Part shown: in pieces, positions 52,982 to 61,810 of the stretch | Numbering within the stretch: the stretch's first letter is position 1 | Layout of the letters: each line of letters begins with the position of its first letter | DNA from: an uncultured Chromatiaceae bacterium | GTDB taxonomy: Bacteria; Pseudomonadota; Gammaproteobacteria; Enterobacterales; Alteromonadaceae | Assembly (NCBI GenBank): GCA_937978655.1 | Contig: CALJUX010000050.1 | Span: 1 to 64,000, forward strand | Length of the DNA: 64,000 nt | Direction of reading: 5' to 3' | Made by a program: the position numbers and the translations under genes | Notes under the pieces: model-generated | What the model was told of the DNA's origin: nothing | Seen by the model: the letters and a program-made list of their open reading frames with translations, nothing else | Databases searched by the model: none

Positions 52982-54901
52982 TTATTGTTCAGCAGCGCTG
53001 GTTAATACCGCCAGATTGCGGCTGATCTCAGCGCGGTCACGCAGCGCTTTTTGCACCACAGCAAAATGCGACTGGCTCAGCTGGTTGGCCAAATTGTCCA
53101 GTTCCGGTTGCGCCGGTTCGCCCTGTGCAGGTACTTCAGTCACTTTGCTGATCAACACCACAGCGGCGTCGCCAGTTTGCAGCTTAGTACTGCCAACGCT
53201 GACGGCTTTGTCTTTGGTCGGTTTTGGCAAAGCAAAGGCCTTAGTGCGGATCTCGGCATCCAGACTGCCACCAAAACGAGGTGTCGCCACTGATTTTTCC
53301 AGCGTCAGCTGATGAGCCGCAACCAGCTCGCTGATTGACTTACCGGCTTCAAGTTCGCCGACCAGTGCCGTGGCTTTTTGTTCAGCCAGTTGTGCGGCTT
53401 GCTCAGCCACATAGGCGGTCTGCACTTGCGCTTTCACTTCGTCAAACGACTTATTCTTCGCTGGCTGATGTTCGACCAGACGAGCCACTACCACGTGTTG
53501 GGCAGCCAGTTCGATGACTTCACTGTTAGTCCCGGCACTGATAAAGTCTGGTTGAAACACCGTGTCTAAAAATTTCGGCACGTTCAACACTGCAGGGGCA
53601 TTCTGGCGGCTGAACAGCGCAGCGCTTTGCACTTTGGCGCCAACAGCAGTCGCCGCTTCCTCCAGGTTATCTGCTACCTCAAAACTGACTTCTGCCAGTT
53701 TTTGTTGCAGCTCGGCAAATTTTTCTGCCGCTTTGTCAGTCTTAACGGCTGCCACAATAGTCTCTTTGACTTCATCAAGCGTTTTCACTTTCGCCGCATC
53801 AACTTCTGTCAGCTTGATGATATGGTAACCAAAAGAGGTTTTAACCACTGCCGACAAATCACCGGCCTTCGCCAGCGCATAAGCTGCAGCTTCGAACTCA
53901 GGTTCCATCACACCTTTGGTGATGAAATCCAGGTCTCCGCCATTTTCAGCAGAAACAGTGTCTGAAGAATGTTGTTTCGCCAGCGCAGCAAAATCTGCAC
54001 CGCCCTGCAGTGCTTTCAGGATGCCTTCGGCCTTGGTTTTGATTTCGGCGTTTTCGTCGGCAGACTCGAGCAGAATGTGCGAGACCCGGCGGCGCTCTTC
54101 GCCCTGGTAACGGCTTTGGTTAGCCGTGTAATAGGCTTTGACTTCATCGTCCGTGACCTGGATGTCTTTTGCCAGATCTGCAGCTTTTAATTCAACATAC
54201 TGCAATGCAACCTGCTCAGGTGTGGCATAACGCGACTGATTTTGTTGATACCATGTATTCAGCTGACTTTCTTCAAACTTGACGTCTTTGGCAAGATCAG
54301 CGGCTTTTACTGTCGCGAACTCGATATCGCGGGTTTGCTGTTGCAGCGTCATCAGCGTTTTCATCTCACCAGGTAAGGCGAAATCCGAACCAGCAAGCCC
54401 AACCAGCAACTGATTCCGCGCATACTGTTCGCGCAGCATGTCGCGCAACTGGTTTGCCGTCAGATTGCTCTGGCGCAATACCGCCAGATAACGCTCATTA
54501 CTAAAAGCACCATCCGCCTGAAACTCTGGCATTTTACGGATGGTATCCAGCAGAAACTGGTCGCTGATCGCGATGCCGAAGCTGCTGGTCTGTTGCTTTA
54601 ACAAAGTTTCATCAATCAGCCGCTCCAGCACCTGATTACGGAAATTGTTCATATAGTTGGTATCGGCAGCCAGACTGGCAAACATATCGCCAAATTGCTG
54701 TTCCATCCGGGCACGTTCGTTCTGATAGCTTTGTTCAAACTTAGCCCGGGAAATTTCTTCGCCATTGACTACCGCAACGGCCTGGTCGGCATTGTTGCCG
54801 AAGTAACTGCTGACGCCCGATACGGCAAACGTCAGGATTACGAGGCCCAGCACGACCTGGGCGATAATGCCCTGCGAACCTTCTCTGATCTTTTCTAACA
54901 T
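52982..54901 (-). CDS. ppiD: Periplasmic chaperone/peptidyl-prolyl isomerase PpiD
   Basis: 639 residues. It begins MLEKIREGSQGIIAQVV with one N-terminal membrane anchor (VVLGLVILTFAVSGVSSYF). A SurA-type N-domain lies around 35-200. A parvulin domain at about 260-360 has RRRVSHILLESADENAEIK and SSDTVSAENGGDLDFITKG. It helps newly exported proteins fold at the Sec translocon. I chose ATG 54901. The upstream frame would run over the hupB terminator. Parvulin activity of E. coli PpiD is absent or weak, and activity here is uncertain. Confidence 0.94.
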   Translation of the reverse strand: MLEKIREGSQGIIAQVVLGLVILTFAVSGVSSYFGNNADQAVAVVNGEEISRAKFEQSYQNERARMEQQFGDMFASLAADTNYMNNFRNQVLERLIDETLLKQQTSSFGIAISDQFLLDTIRKMPEFQADGAFSNERYLAVLRQSNLTANQLRDMLREQYARNQLLVGLAGSDFALPGEMKTLMTLQQQTRDIEFATVKAADLAKDVKFEESQLNTWYQQNQSRYATPEQVALQYVELKAADLAKDIQVTDDEVKAYYTANQSRYQGEERRRVSHILLESADENAEIKTKAEGILKALQGGADFAALAKQHSSDTVSAENGGDLDFITKGVMEPEFEAAAYALAKAGDLSAVVKTSFGYHIIKLTEVDAAKVKTLDEVKETIVAAVKTDKAAEKFAELQQKLAEVSFEVADNLEEAATAVGAKVQSAALFSRQNAPAVLNVPKFLDTVFQPDFISAGTNSEVIELAAQHVVVARLVEHQPAKNKSFDEVKAQVQTAYVAEQAAQLAEQKATALVGELEAGKSISELVAAHQLTLEKSVATPRFGGSLDAEIRTKAFALPKPTKDKAVSVGSTKLQTGDAAVVLISKVTEVPAQGEPAQPELDNLANQLSQSHFAVVQKALRDRAEISRNLAVLTSAAEQ

Positions 54902-54937
54902 GCTTGATTTATCTCTTTTCGCTGCAATAGCTGGCTT

Positions 54938-54973
54938 AAAAAAAAAGCGCATCTTATCAGATGCGCCTTTTTT
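54938..54973. terminator. Terminator after hupB
   Basis: Stem GCGCATCT/AGATGCGC with a four-base loop, nine A on one side and six T on the other. On the minus strand it ends hupB transcripts about 120 bases after the stop. Confidence 0.85.
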
Positions 54974-55091
54974 ATAGAAGCTGTGAAGGAACTGTTACTA
55001 CCCTAGCTGATTGTCATCTGAACGACACCTGCAACAGGCGCGGGTTCCTCAGAGCCCGAATCACTTACCCGGCGCGCCGGATCAGCGTTTC

Positions 55092-55364
55092 TTAGTTCAC
55101 GCTGTCTTTTAACGCTTTGCCTGGCTTGAAAGAAGGGATCTTCGCAGAAGCGATTTGGATCGTTTCACCAGTTTGTGGGTTACGGCCAGTACGGGCGGCA
55201 CGCTCACGTACTGCGAAAGTACCGAAACCAACCAGCGCAACTGAGTCACCTTCCTTTAAAGCTTCAGTAACGGCTTCGATGAACGCGTCAAGAGAACGAC
55301 CCGCTGCCGCTTTAGAAATGTCTGCACCAGCAGCAATTTTGTCGATAAGTTGAGACTTGTTCAC
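55092..55364 (-). CDS. hupB: DNA-binding protein HU-beta
   Basis: 90 residues, the exact HU length. It is a nucleoid protein that bends and packages DNA. It shows MNKSQLIDKIAAGADISKAA, VGFGTFAVRERAARTGRNPQTG (beta arms with the RNP motif) and PSFKPGKALKD. It starts at GTG 55364 with GAAGGGG upstream. It lies between lon and ppiD, as in E. coli (clpP-clpX-lon-hupB-ppiD). Confidence 0.97.
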   Translation of the reverse strand: MNKSQLIDKIAAGADISKAAAGRSLDAFIEAVTEALKEGDSVALVGFGTFAVRERAARTGRNPQTGETIQIASAKIPSFKPGKALKDSVN

Positions 55365-55434
55365 AATATCATCCCCTTCAATTGTTATTATTTTCTACAA
55401 CCAGATTTAAAGTACATTCTTGTGTTCGGCCTTT

Positions 55435-55463
55435 GTTATATCAAGCCACAAAGGGGCTTGCAA
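55435..55463 (-). promoter_or_regulatory. Probable sigma-70 promoter of hupB
   Basis: Minus-strand TTGCAA, 17 bases, TATAAC. The spacer holds an inverted repeat (CAAGCC/GGCTTG). Start of transcription would be about 65 bases before the GTG. Confidence 0.65.
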
Positions 55464-55503
55464 GCACAAATCCAAGGGTCCTGAAAAATTCTTGGTGTCT
55501 CGC

Positions 55504-55526
55504 CAGCCCTTGTCCGACAAGGGCTG
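55504..55526. repeat. Perfect 11-bp inverted repeat between lon and hupB
   Basis: CAGCCCTTGTC, one base, GACAAGGGCTG. No T-run follows on either strand, so it is not a standard terminator. It lies about 40 bases upstream of the hupB -35 box and 50 after the lon stop. It could be a protein-binding site or an mRNA 3'-end stem. The remaining gap (55365-55574) shows only the hupB promoter. Confidence 0.8.
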
Positions 55527-55574
55527 CACCGAAACTGCCCCTAAATTAGCACAGCCTGAGCTTTTGAAAACCCC

Positions 55575-57971
55575 CTAAACCGGATTTTTTTGGCTTTTTT
55601 TGGCTCTTGTGCTCTTTTTTTCTTCAGTGATCACAGACATACCGGTTGGCGGCTCTTGTAACGCCAGCTCCAGCACCTCATCAATCCATTTCACCGGACA
55701 AATTTCGATATCACCTTTGACGTTATCCGGAATGTCTTTTAAATCACGCACGTTGTCATGTGGGATCAGCACCCGTTTAATACCACCGCGATGCGCAGCC
55801 AGCAGTTTTTCTTTCAGGCCGCCTATCGGCAACACTTCACCGCGCAGGGTAATTTCACCGGTCATCGCTACATCTGCCCGCACCGGGTTACCGGTTAAGC
55901 TCGACACCAGCGCAGTCACCATCGCGATACCGGCGCTTGGACCATCTTTTGGCGTGGCACCTTCCGGCACGTGAATATGAATGTCACGTTTTTCGTAGAA
56001 ATCTTCATTGATGCGCAGAGTCTCAGCCCGGCTGCGCACGACAGTCATCGCCGCCTGAATAGATTCTTTCATCACATCACCGAGCGAGCCGGTGTGTGTC
56101 AGCTTGCCTTTGCCGACGACTGCGGCCGCTTCAATTGTCAGCAAATCGCCGCCAACTGAAGTCCAGGCGAGGCCTGTGACCTGACCAATCCGGTTGCTGT
56201 CTTCGGCTTTACCGTAGTCAAAACGCTGCACGCCGAGGAATTCTTCCAGGTTTTCCTGATTGATCCGTACCGTCTTCAGTGTTTTATTCAACAAAATCTG
56301 TTTGACGGCTTTACGGCACAGCTTGGAGATTTCGCGCTCAAGACTACGCACGCCCGCTTCACGGGTGTAATAGCGGATAATGCCGATGATGGCGCTGTCT
56401 TCAACTTCCAGCTCACCTTTTTTCAGGCCATTGCGCTCAATTTGTTTGTTGAGCAAATGCTGCTTGGCGATATTGAGTTTTTCATCTTCGGTATAACCAG
56501 ACAGCCGGATCACTTCCATCCGGTCTAACAAGGCTTCCGGAATATTCAGACTGTTACTGGTGGCAAAAAACATTACGTCCGACAGGTCGTAATCGACTTC
56601 CAGATAATGGTCGCTAAATGCCGAGTTCTGTTCCGGGTCCAGCACTTCTAATAATGCTGCTGCCGGGTCGCCACGGAAATCAGATGCCATTTTGTCGATT
56701 TCGTCGAGCAAAAACAGCGGGTTACGCACGCCCACTTTCGCCATTTTCTGGATAATTTTACCCGGCATCGAACCGATGTAAGTGCGGCGGTGACCGCGAA
56801 TTTCTGCTTCATCACGCACACCACCGAGCGCCATCCGCACGTATTTGCGCCCTGTGGCTTTGGCCACAGATTGACCAAGTGAGGTTTTACCCACACCCGG
56901 AGGACCGACCAGACACAAAATCGGACCTTTTAATTTGTTCACACGTTGCTGTACTGCCAGATATTCCAGAATACGTTCTTTGACTTTATCCAGGCCATAA
57001 TGGTCAGCATTGAGGATTTCTTCGGCCAGCGCCAGGTTCTTTTTCACTTTAGAACGGGCTTTCCACGGCACCTGCGTCAACCAGTCGATGTAAGAACGCA
57101 CTACTGTGGCTTCCGCCGACATCGGCGACATCATTTTCAGCTTCGACAGTTCAGCGCTGGCTTTGTCTTTGGCTTCCGTTGGCATCTGCGCCGCTTCAAT
57201 TTTGCGGTTGATGGCTTCAAATTCGTCCGGCGCATCATCCAGCTCGCCCAGTTCACGCTGGATAGCTTTCATCTGTTCGTTCAGATAATACTCGCGCTGG
57301 CTTTTCTCCATCTGCTTTTTGACGCGGCTGCGGATGCGCCGCTCAACCTGCAGAATGTCGATTTCTGATTCCATCATCGCCATCAGGTATTCAAGCCGTT
57401 CAGTGACGTCGATGATTTCCAGCACTTTTTGCTTGTCTTCGACTTTCAGCGGCATATGCGCCGCCATGGTGTCGGCGAGGCGCGCGGCGTCGTCGATTCC
57501 AGACAAGGCTGTCAGCACTTCTGGCGGGATTTTTTTATTGAGCTTGATATAACCTTCAAACTGATTGACCGCAGAGCGCAGGAACACTTCCTGCTCGCGG
57601 CTGTCGAGTTCTGGCGATGCAATCACATCAACATAGGCCATAAAGGTTTTGTCAGTTTCAGTAAAACCCGCCAGGCGAGCACGACGCCCGCCTTCAACTA
57701 ACACTTTGACAGTGCCGTCTGGCAGTTTTAACAACTGCAGAATGGTGGCGACAGTTCCGACGTTGTAGAGGTCCGCCTCAGCCGGATCATCCAGCGTCGC
57801 ATCTTTTTGCGCCACCAGAAAAATTTGTTTGTCTTTGTCCATCGCTGCATCCAGGCATTTGATGGATTTTGCCCGCCCGACGAATAATGGGATCACCATA
57901 TGCGGATAGACGACTACGTCGCGTAATGCCAGTACCGGCATATGCAAACGTTCGACTGTTGCTTCTGTCAT
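55575..57971 (-). CDS. lon: ATP-dependent protease Lon
   Basis: 798 residues. It is a cytoplasmic AAA+ serine protease for damaged and regulatory proteins. N-domain begins MPVLALRDVVVYPHMVIPLF. Walker A is GPPGVGKTSLGQSVA and Walker B PLFLLDEIDKM. The proteolytic Ser is in PKDGPSAGIAM and the Lys in VLPIGGLKEKLLAAHRG. The C-terminal tail is Lys-rich (KKSTRAKKSQKNPV). It is preceded by a sigma-32 promoter, so heat-inducible. Confidence 0.98.
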   Translation of the reverse strand: MTEATVERLHMPVLALRDVVVYPHMVIPLFVGRAKSIKCLDAAMDKDKQIFLVAQKDATLDDPAEADLYNVGTVATILQLLKLPDGTVKVLVEGGRRARLAGFTETDKTFMAYVDVIASPELDSREQEVFLRSAVNQFEGYIKLNKKIPPEVLTALSGIDDAARLADTMAAHMPLKVEDKQKVLEIIDVTERLEYLMAMMESEIDILQVERRIRSRVKKQMEKSQREYYLNEQMKAIQRELGELDDAPDEFEAINRKIEAAQMPTEAKDKASAELSKLKMMSPMSAEATVVRSYIDWLTQVPWKARSKVKKNLALAEEILNADHYGLDKVKERILEYLAVQQRVNKLKGPILCLVGPPGVGKTSLGQSVAKATGRKYVRMALGGVRDEAEIRGHRRTYIGSMPGKIIQKMAKVGVRNPLFLLDEIDKMASDFRGDPAAALLEVLDPEQNSAFSDHYLEVDYDLSDVMFFATSNSLNIPEALLDRMEVIRLSGYTEDEKLNIAKQHLLNKQIERNGLKKGELEVEDSAIIGIIRYYTREAGVRSLEREISKLCRKAVKQILLNKTLKTVRINQENLEEFLGVQRFDYGKAEDSNRIGQVTGLAWTSVGGDLLTIEAAAVVGKGKLTHTGSLGDVMKESIQAAMTVVRSRAETLRINEDFYEKRDIHIHVPEGATPKDGPSAGIAMVTALVSSLTGNPVRADVAMTGEITLRGEVLPIGGLKEKLLAAHRGGIKRVLIPHDNVRDLKDIPDNVKGDIEICPVKWIDEVLELALQEPPTGMSVITEEKKSTRAKKSQKNPV

Positions 57972-58014
57972 GAAATTGCTCTCGAATTAGTTACTGCAGG
58001 CGTGAGTTAAGGAG

Positions 58015-58043
58015 TATATGGGGTTCAAAAGCATCAGTTCAAC
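58015..58043 (-). promoter_or_regulatory. Sigma-32 heat-shock promoter of lon
   Basis: Minus-strand GTTGAA, 14 bases, CCCCATATA. The -10 part matches the CCCCATNTA heat-shock consensus exactly and the -35 matches CTTGAA except for one base. It lies about 45-70 bases before the lon ATG. Confidence 0.85.
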
Positions 58044-58152
58044 GCCACAGCAAAAAAAATGCCTGTCGGCGCATGCCTTTGGTCAAATCAACGACAAGAT
58101 ATTGAATCAGAGCAACAAAAATACCTCCGACCTCGATTTTTCGCCAGGCAAC

Positions 58153-58176
58153 AAAAAAGGAGCCAAAGCTCCTTTT
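58153..58176 (-). terminator. Terminator after clpX
   Basis: Minus-strand stem AAAAGGAGC/GCTCCTTTT with a four-base loop TTTG, continuing as six T. It lies about 55 bases after the clpX stop. A second, weaker T8-tailed hairpin is near 58045-58068. Confidence 0.85.
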
Positions 58177-58229
58177 CTACAACTATCCGGCACTGTGCAT
58201 GTGGTTGCATAGCCGAACTTTCAGCTGCT

Positions 58230-59507
58230 TTAATGCGATTCCGCCGCCACTTTCTCCGGGCTCTGATACATCAGAATGGGCTGTGACTCACCGCGAATGA
58301 CGGTCTCATCAACAACTACTTTGGCAACATCCTGCATCGACGGCAGCTCATACATCGTATCAAGCAACACACCTTCGACGATAGAACGCAAGCCACGGGC
58401 GCCGGTTTTGCGCTCCATCGCTTTTTGCGCGATAGCTTTAAGTGCATCTTCGCGGAACTCGAGTTCTACCCCTTCCATCTGGAACAGCGCACCAAATTGC
58501 TTGATCAGCGCGTTCTTCGGCTGACTCAGAATTTGCATTAACGCCGCTAAATCCAGTTCAGTCAGCGTAGCGACAACCGGCAGACGACCGATAAATTCCG
58601 GGATTAAACCGAATTTCACTAAATCTTCCGGTTCAACGTCGCGGAAACTTTCCGTCAGGCTGCGGCTCGATTCTTTGCTTTTCACCTGAGCGCCAAAACC
58701 AATGCTGGAGCCTTTGGCACTACGCTGCTCGATAATCTTATCCAGGCCTGCGAATGCGCCGCCACAGATAAACAGGATTTTCGAGGTATCCACCTGCAGG
58801 AATTCCTGTTGCGGATGTTTGCGCCCACCTTGCGGCGGCACTGAGGCGACTGTGCCTTCAATCAGCTTCAACAGCGCCTGTTGCACCCCCTCACCTGAAA
58901 CATCACGGGTGATAGACGGATTCTCAGATTTACGTGAAATCTTGTCGATTTCATCGATGTAAACAATACCGCGCTGCGCTTTTTCGACGTCATAGTCGCA
59001 TTTTTGCAGCAGCTTCTGGATGATGTTTTCCACGTCTTCACCGACATAACCTGCTTCGGTTAAGGTGGTCGCATCTGCCATGGTAAATGGCACATCCAGT
59101 AAACGGGCCAGCGTTTCAGCGAGCAAAGTTTTACCACTGCCAGTCGGGCCAATCAGCAGAATGTTTGACTTACCCAGTTCCACATCCTGTTTCTGGCCGA
59201 CGGTGCGCAAGCGCTTGTAGTGGTTATAAACAGCAACCGCCAGCACCTTTTTCGCATGCTCTTGCCCGATGACGTAATCGTCGAGGTGAGTACGGATTTC
59301 TTTTGGCGTTGGCAGTTTATTACCATCACGTTTTGGCGAAATGTCTTTGATTTCTTCACGGATTATATCGTTGCACAGGTCAACGCATTCATCACAGATA
59401 TACACCTGCGGGCCTGCAATTAACTTGCGCACTTCATGTTGCGATTTGCCACAGAAGGAGCAATACAGCAACTTGTTGCTCTTCTCGCCGTCAGTGCGAT
59501 CAGACAT
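58230..59507 (-). CDS. clpX: ClpXP protease ATPase subunit ClpX
   Basis: 425 residues. The N-terminal zinc domain has four cysteines in LYCSFCGKS and YICDECVDLC. Walker A is GPTGSGKTLLAETLA, Walker B IVYIDEIDKI, sensor/arginine motifs GLIPEFIGRLPV and GARGLRSIVEG. The IGF-type ClpP-docking loop reads SSIGFGAQV. It unfolds tagged substrates for ClpP. It follows clpP by about 70 bases. Confidence 0.98.
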   Translation of the reverse strand: MSDRTDGEKSNKLLYCSFCGKSQHEVRKLIAGPQVYICDECVDLCNDIIREEIKDISPKRDGNKLPTPKEIRTHLDDYVIGQEHAKKVLAVAVYNHYKRLRTVGQKQDVELGKSNILLIGPTGSGKTLLAETLARLLDVPFTMADATTLTEAGYVGEDVENIIQKLLQKCDYDVEKAQRGIVYIDEIDKISRKSENPSITRDVSGEGVQQALLKLIEGTVASVPPQGGRKHPQQEFLQVDTSKILFICGGAFAGLDKIIEQRSAKGSSIGFGAQVKSKESSRSLTESFRDVEPEDLVKFGLIPEFIGRLPVVATLTELDLAALMQILSQPKNALIKQFGALFQMEGVELEFREDALKAIAQKAMERKTGARGLRSIVEGVLLDTMYELPSMQDVAKVVVDETVIRGESQPILMYQSPEKVAAESH

Positions 59508-59576
59508 GGAACTACCTCATTCTTGCTAAAGTGACGGCCCTGCCGCCACTTTTTAAATTCACTGCCGCTGGCAGGC

Positions 59577-60200
59577 TTATTTGGCTTCGCGTTTGCTCAG
59601 GATTTGGTCCACCAGACCATAATCCACCGCTTGTTGCGCGCTTAAGAAGTTGTCACGTTCAGTGTCGCGTACAACCTCTTCCAGCGTTTTGCCACAGTGC
59701 TCGGCCATCAGACGATTCAGTTTTTCTTTGATCGTCAGAATTTCGCGGGCATGGATCTCAAAATCAGTGGCCTGGCCTTGGAAACCACCTAACGGCTGAT
59801 GGATCATCACGCGGGCATTCGGCAGCACATACCGTTTGCCTTTAGTACCACCAGACAGCAGGAATGCGCCCATACTGGCAGCCTGACCGACACAGACTGT
59901 GGCGATATCACATTTGATATAACGCATGGTGTCATAAATGGCGAGACCTGCAGTCACAGAACCGCCCGGAGAGTTGATATAAATGTAGATATCTTTTTCC
60001 GGGTTTTCTGATTCGAGGAACAGCAACTGCGCCACAATCAGATTGGCCATATGGTCTTCAACCTGGCCGGTCAGAAAAATAACCCGCTCTTTGAGCAGAC
60101 GGGAGTAAATATCAAAAGAACGTTCGCCTTTGGCGGTTTGCTCGATGACGATGGGGACTAACGCGTTAACTAATTCATTCATATGAGGTGTTGACACCAT
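59577..60200 (-). CDS. clpP: ClpXP protease proteolytic subunit ClpP
   Basis: 207 residues. The catalytic triad is Ser in VGQAASMGAFLL, His in RVMIHQPLGG and Asp in DTERDNFLSA. The N-terminal RSFDIYSRLLKERVIFLTG is conserved. I chose ATG 60200 (MVSTPHMNELV), which has an AGGGA upstream. An ATG at 60182 is a second possibility. The longer frame includes the promoter. It forms tetradecamers with ClpX or ClpA. Confidence 0.97.
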   Translation of the reverse strand: MVSTPHMNELVNALVPIVIEQTAKGERSFDIYSRLLKERVIFLTGQVEDHMANLIVAQLLFLESENPEKDIYIYINSPGGSVTAGLAIYDTMRYIKCDIATVCVGQAASMGAFLLSGGTKGKRYVLPNARVMIHQPLGGFQGQATDFEIHAREILTIKEKLNRLMAEHCGKTLEEVVRDTERDNFLSAQQAVDYGLVDQILSKREAK

Positions 60201-60232
60201 AACTGATTCCCTGAAATGCGGCAGCACAAATG

Positions 60233-60263
60233 AAAATGGCCCGAACACTGCTGCTCAGGCCAT
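60233..60263 (-). terminator. Possible terminator after tig
   Basis: Minus-strand stem ATGGCC/GGCCAT with a 16-base loop and TTTTC. It lies 30 bases after the tig stop and overlaps the -10 box of the clpP promoter. Short stem and long loop make it weak. Confidence 0.4.
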
Positions 60264-60290
60264 TAAAGCTGTCGCCCTGACTAAAGTCAA
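60262..60290 (-). promoter_or_regulatory. Sigma-70 promoter of clpP
   Basis: Minus-strand TTGACT, 17 bases, TTTAAT, five of six matches at each hexamer. Transcription would start about 55 bases before the clpP ATG. Confidence 0.75.
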
Positions 60291-60292
60291 TC

Positions 60293-61603
60293 TTAGTTCG
60301 CAGCAGCCGGATTCATAATTTCGTCGAACTTGGCCGCTTGTTCTGTCACTTTAGCTTTCGCCAGTACCAGATCAATCGCCTGCTCTTCCAGTGCGACGTT
60401 GCGCATACCTTGCAGCAGCTCTTTGTTGCTGTTGTAGTATTGCACTACTTCTTTTGGATCTTCGTAAGCAGACGCCACAGTTTCAATCAACGCTTGTACG
60501 CGTGAATCATCAACTTGCAGGTTGTTGGTTTTGATCACTTCACCCAACAACAGACCAACTTTCACGCGGTCACGGGCTTGTTCAGTGAACAGCGCTGCTG
60601 GTAATTCCGGCAGGTTTTTCGCGTTCATGTTCTGACCAAAACGTTGCAGAGCCTGACGGCGCAGTACTTCAACTTCGCTGTCGATCAGTGCTTGTGGCAC
60701 TTCCAGTTCGTGGTTGGCCAGTAAGCCTTTGATCACTTGCTCTTTTACCTTGCCTTTGATGGCCTGGTTCAGCTCGCGTTCCATGTTTTTGCGCACTTCA
60801 GTGTGCAGCGCTTCTACAGTGTTTTCTGCCAGACCGAACAGTTTGACAAACTCTTCGTTCACTTCTGGCAGCACTTGCGTTTCAACGCTGTTCAGTGTGA
60901 TAGCGAATTGCGCAGCTTTGCCTTTCAGGTTTTCAGCGTGGTACTCGGCCGGGAAAGTCACGTCGATAGTGAACTGCTCGCCAGCTTTTTTACCGGTGAT
61001 GCCGTCTTCAAAGCCTGGGATCATCCGGCCTTGGCCTAATTCCAGTGTGAAGCCAGCAGCTTTACCGCCTTCAAATTCTTCGCCATCGATTGAACCAGTG
61101 AAGTCCATATTGACGCGATCGCCAGCAGCTGCTGCATCGGCTTTAGCAGCCCATGTCGCGTGCTGTTTACGCAGCGTTTCAATCATTTTTGCCATATCTT
61201 CGGCAGCGATCTCAACCACTGGTTTGGTCACTTCAACTTTATCCAGGCCAGTCAGGGCAACTTCTGGATACACTTCGAAAGTAGCAGTGAAAGCAAGGTC
61301 TTGACCTTCAGCCAGTTGACCTGGAGCGAATGTTGGATTACCCGCCAGGTTCAGTTTGTTGCTGACGATGGCCTGATAGAAATGGTTTTGCATCTGGCGT
61401 GAAGCAACGTCTTGCAGCACTGACAGACCGAACATTTTTTTGATGATTGCGACTGGCGCTTTGCCTGGACGGAAACCATCTACGCGACGGTTTTTGGCAA
61501 TTTGACGTAATTCTTTCTCGACTTCAACACTGATGGCGGCGGCCGGAACTGTAATATTGACGCGGCGCTCTAAACCCTGAGTGGTTTCAACAGAAACTTG
61601 CAT
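60293..61603 (-). CDS. tig: Trigger factor
   Basis: 436 residues. It is a ribosome-bound chaperone and prolyl isomerase. The ribosome-docking signature is FRPGKAPVAIIKKMFG near 46-60. The FKBP domain (about 150-245) has ADAAAAGDRVNMDFTGSIDG and EFEGGKAAGFTLELGQGRMI. The chaperone C-domain completes it. First of the tig-clpP-clpX-lon-hupB-ppiD cluster. Confidence 0.98.
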   Translation of the reverse strand: MQVSVETTQGLERRVNITVPAAAISVEVEKELRQIAKNRRVDGFRPGKAPVAIIKKMFGLSVLQDVASRQMQNHFYQAIVSNKLNLAGNPTFAPGQLAEGQDLAFTATFEVYPEVALTGLDKVEVTKPVVEIAAEDMAKMIETLRKQHATWAAKADAAAAGDRVNMDFTGSIDGEEFEGGKAAGFTLELGQGRMIPGFEDGITGKKAGEQFTIDVTFPAEYHAENLKGKAAQFAITLNSVETQVLPEVNEEFVKLFGLAENTVEALHTEVRKNMERELNQAIKGKVKEQVIKGLLANHELEVPQALIDSEVEVLRRQALQRFGQNMNAKNLPELPAALFTEQARDRVKVGLLLGEVIKTNNLQVDDSRVQALIETVASAYEDPKEVVQYYNSNKELLQGMRNVALEEQAIDLVLAKAKVTEQAAKFDEIMNPAAAN

Positions 61604-61714
61604 TTTGTTACCTCAAAATCAAAATCGGGCGTAGCGATACGCCTGCTTACCAGAGCCTGGCACTGTTGCATTAGAAGCTATGGCCGCCAAGCTGAACGTT
61701 TAATAGGACGCGGC

Positions 61715-61743
61715 ATTATAGCGGGGGTTTTTCGAGGCGTCGA
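61715..61743 (-). promoter_or_regulatory. Probable tig promoter
   Basis: Minus-strand perfect -10 TATAAT at 61720-61715, with a weaker TCGACG 17 bases upstream. It gives a leader of about 105 bases before tig. Confidence 0.6.
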
Positions 61744-61810
61744 GCATTTGATTAAAACCCAGTACTGGCGCGCTCTGGCGCCGAGTTTTCACGGTATTAT
61801 CCGACATTTT

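Noticed and set aside
55000..55090. tRNA-like region, because of GGGTTC...GAGCCC
   Set aside because: No acceptor stem, anticodon arm or CCA context. The stem is a simple hairpin.
58018..58212. 64-codon plus-strand frame between lon and clpX
   Set aside because: It overlaps the lon heat-shock promoter and the clpX terminator, which explain this DNA better.
60714..61304. 196-codon plus-strand frame within tig
   Set aside because: Serine-rich antisense shadow of trigger factor.
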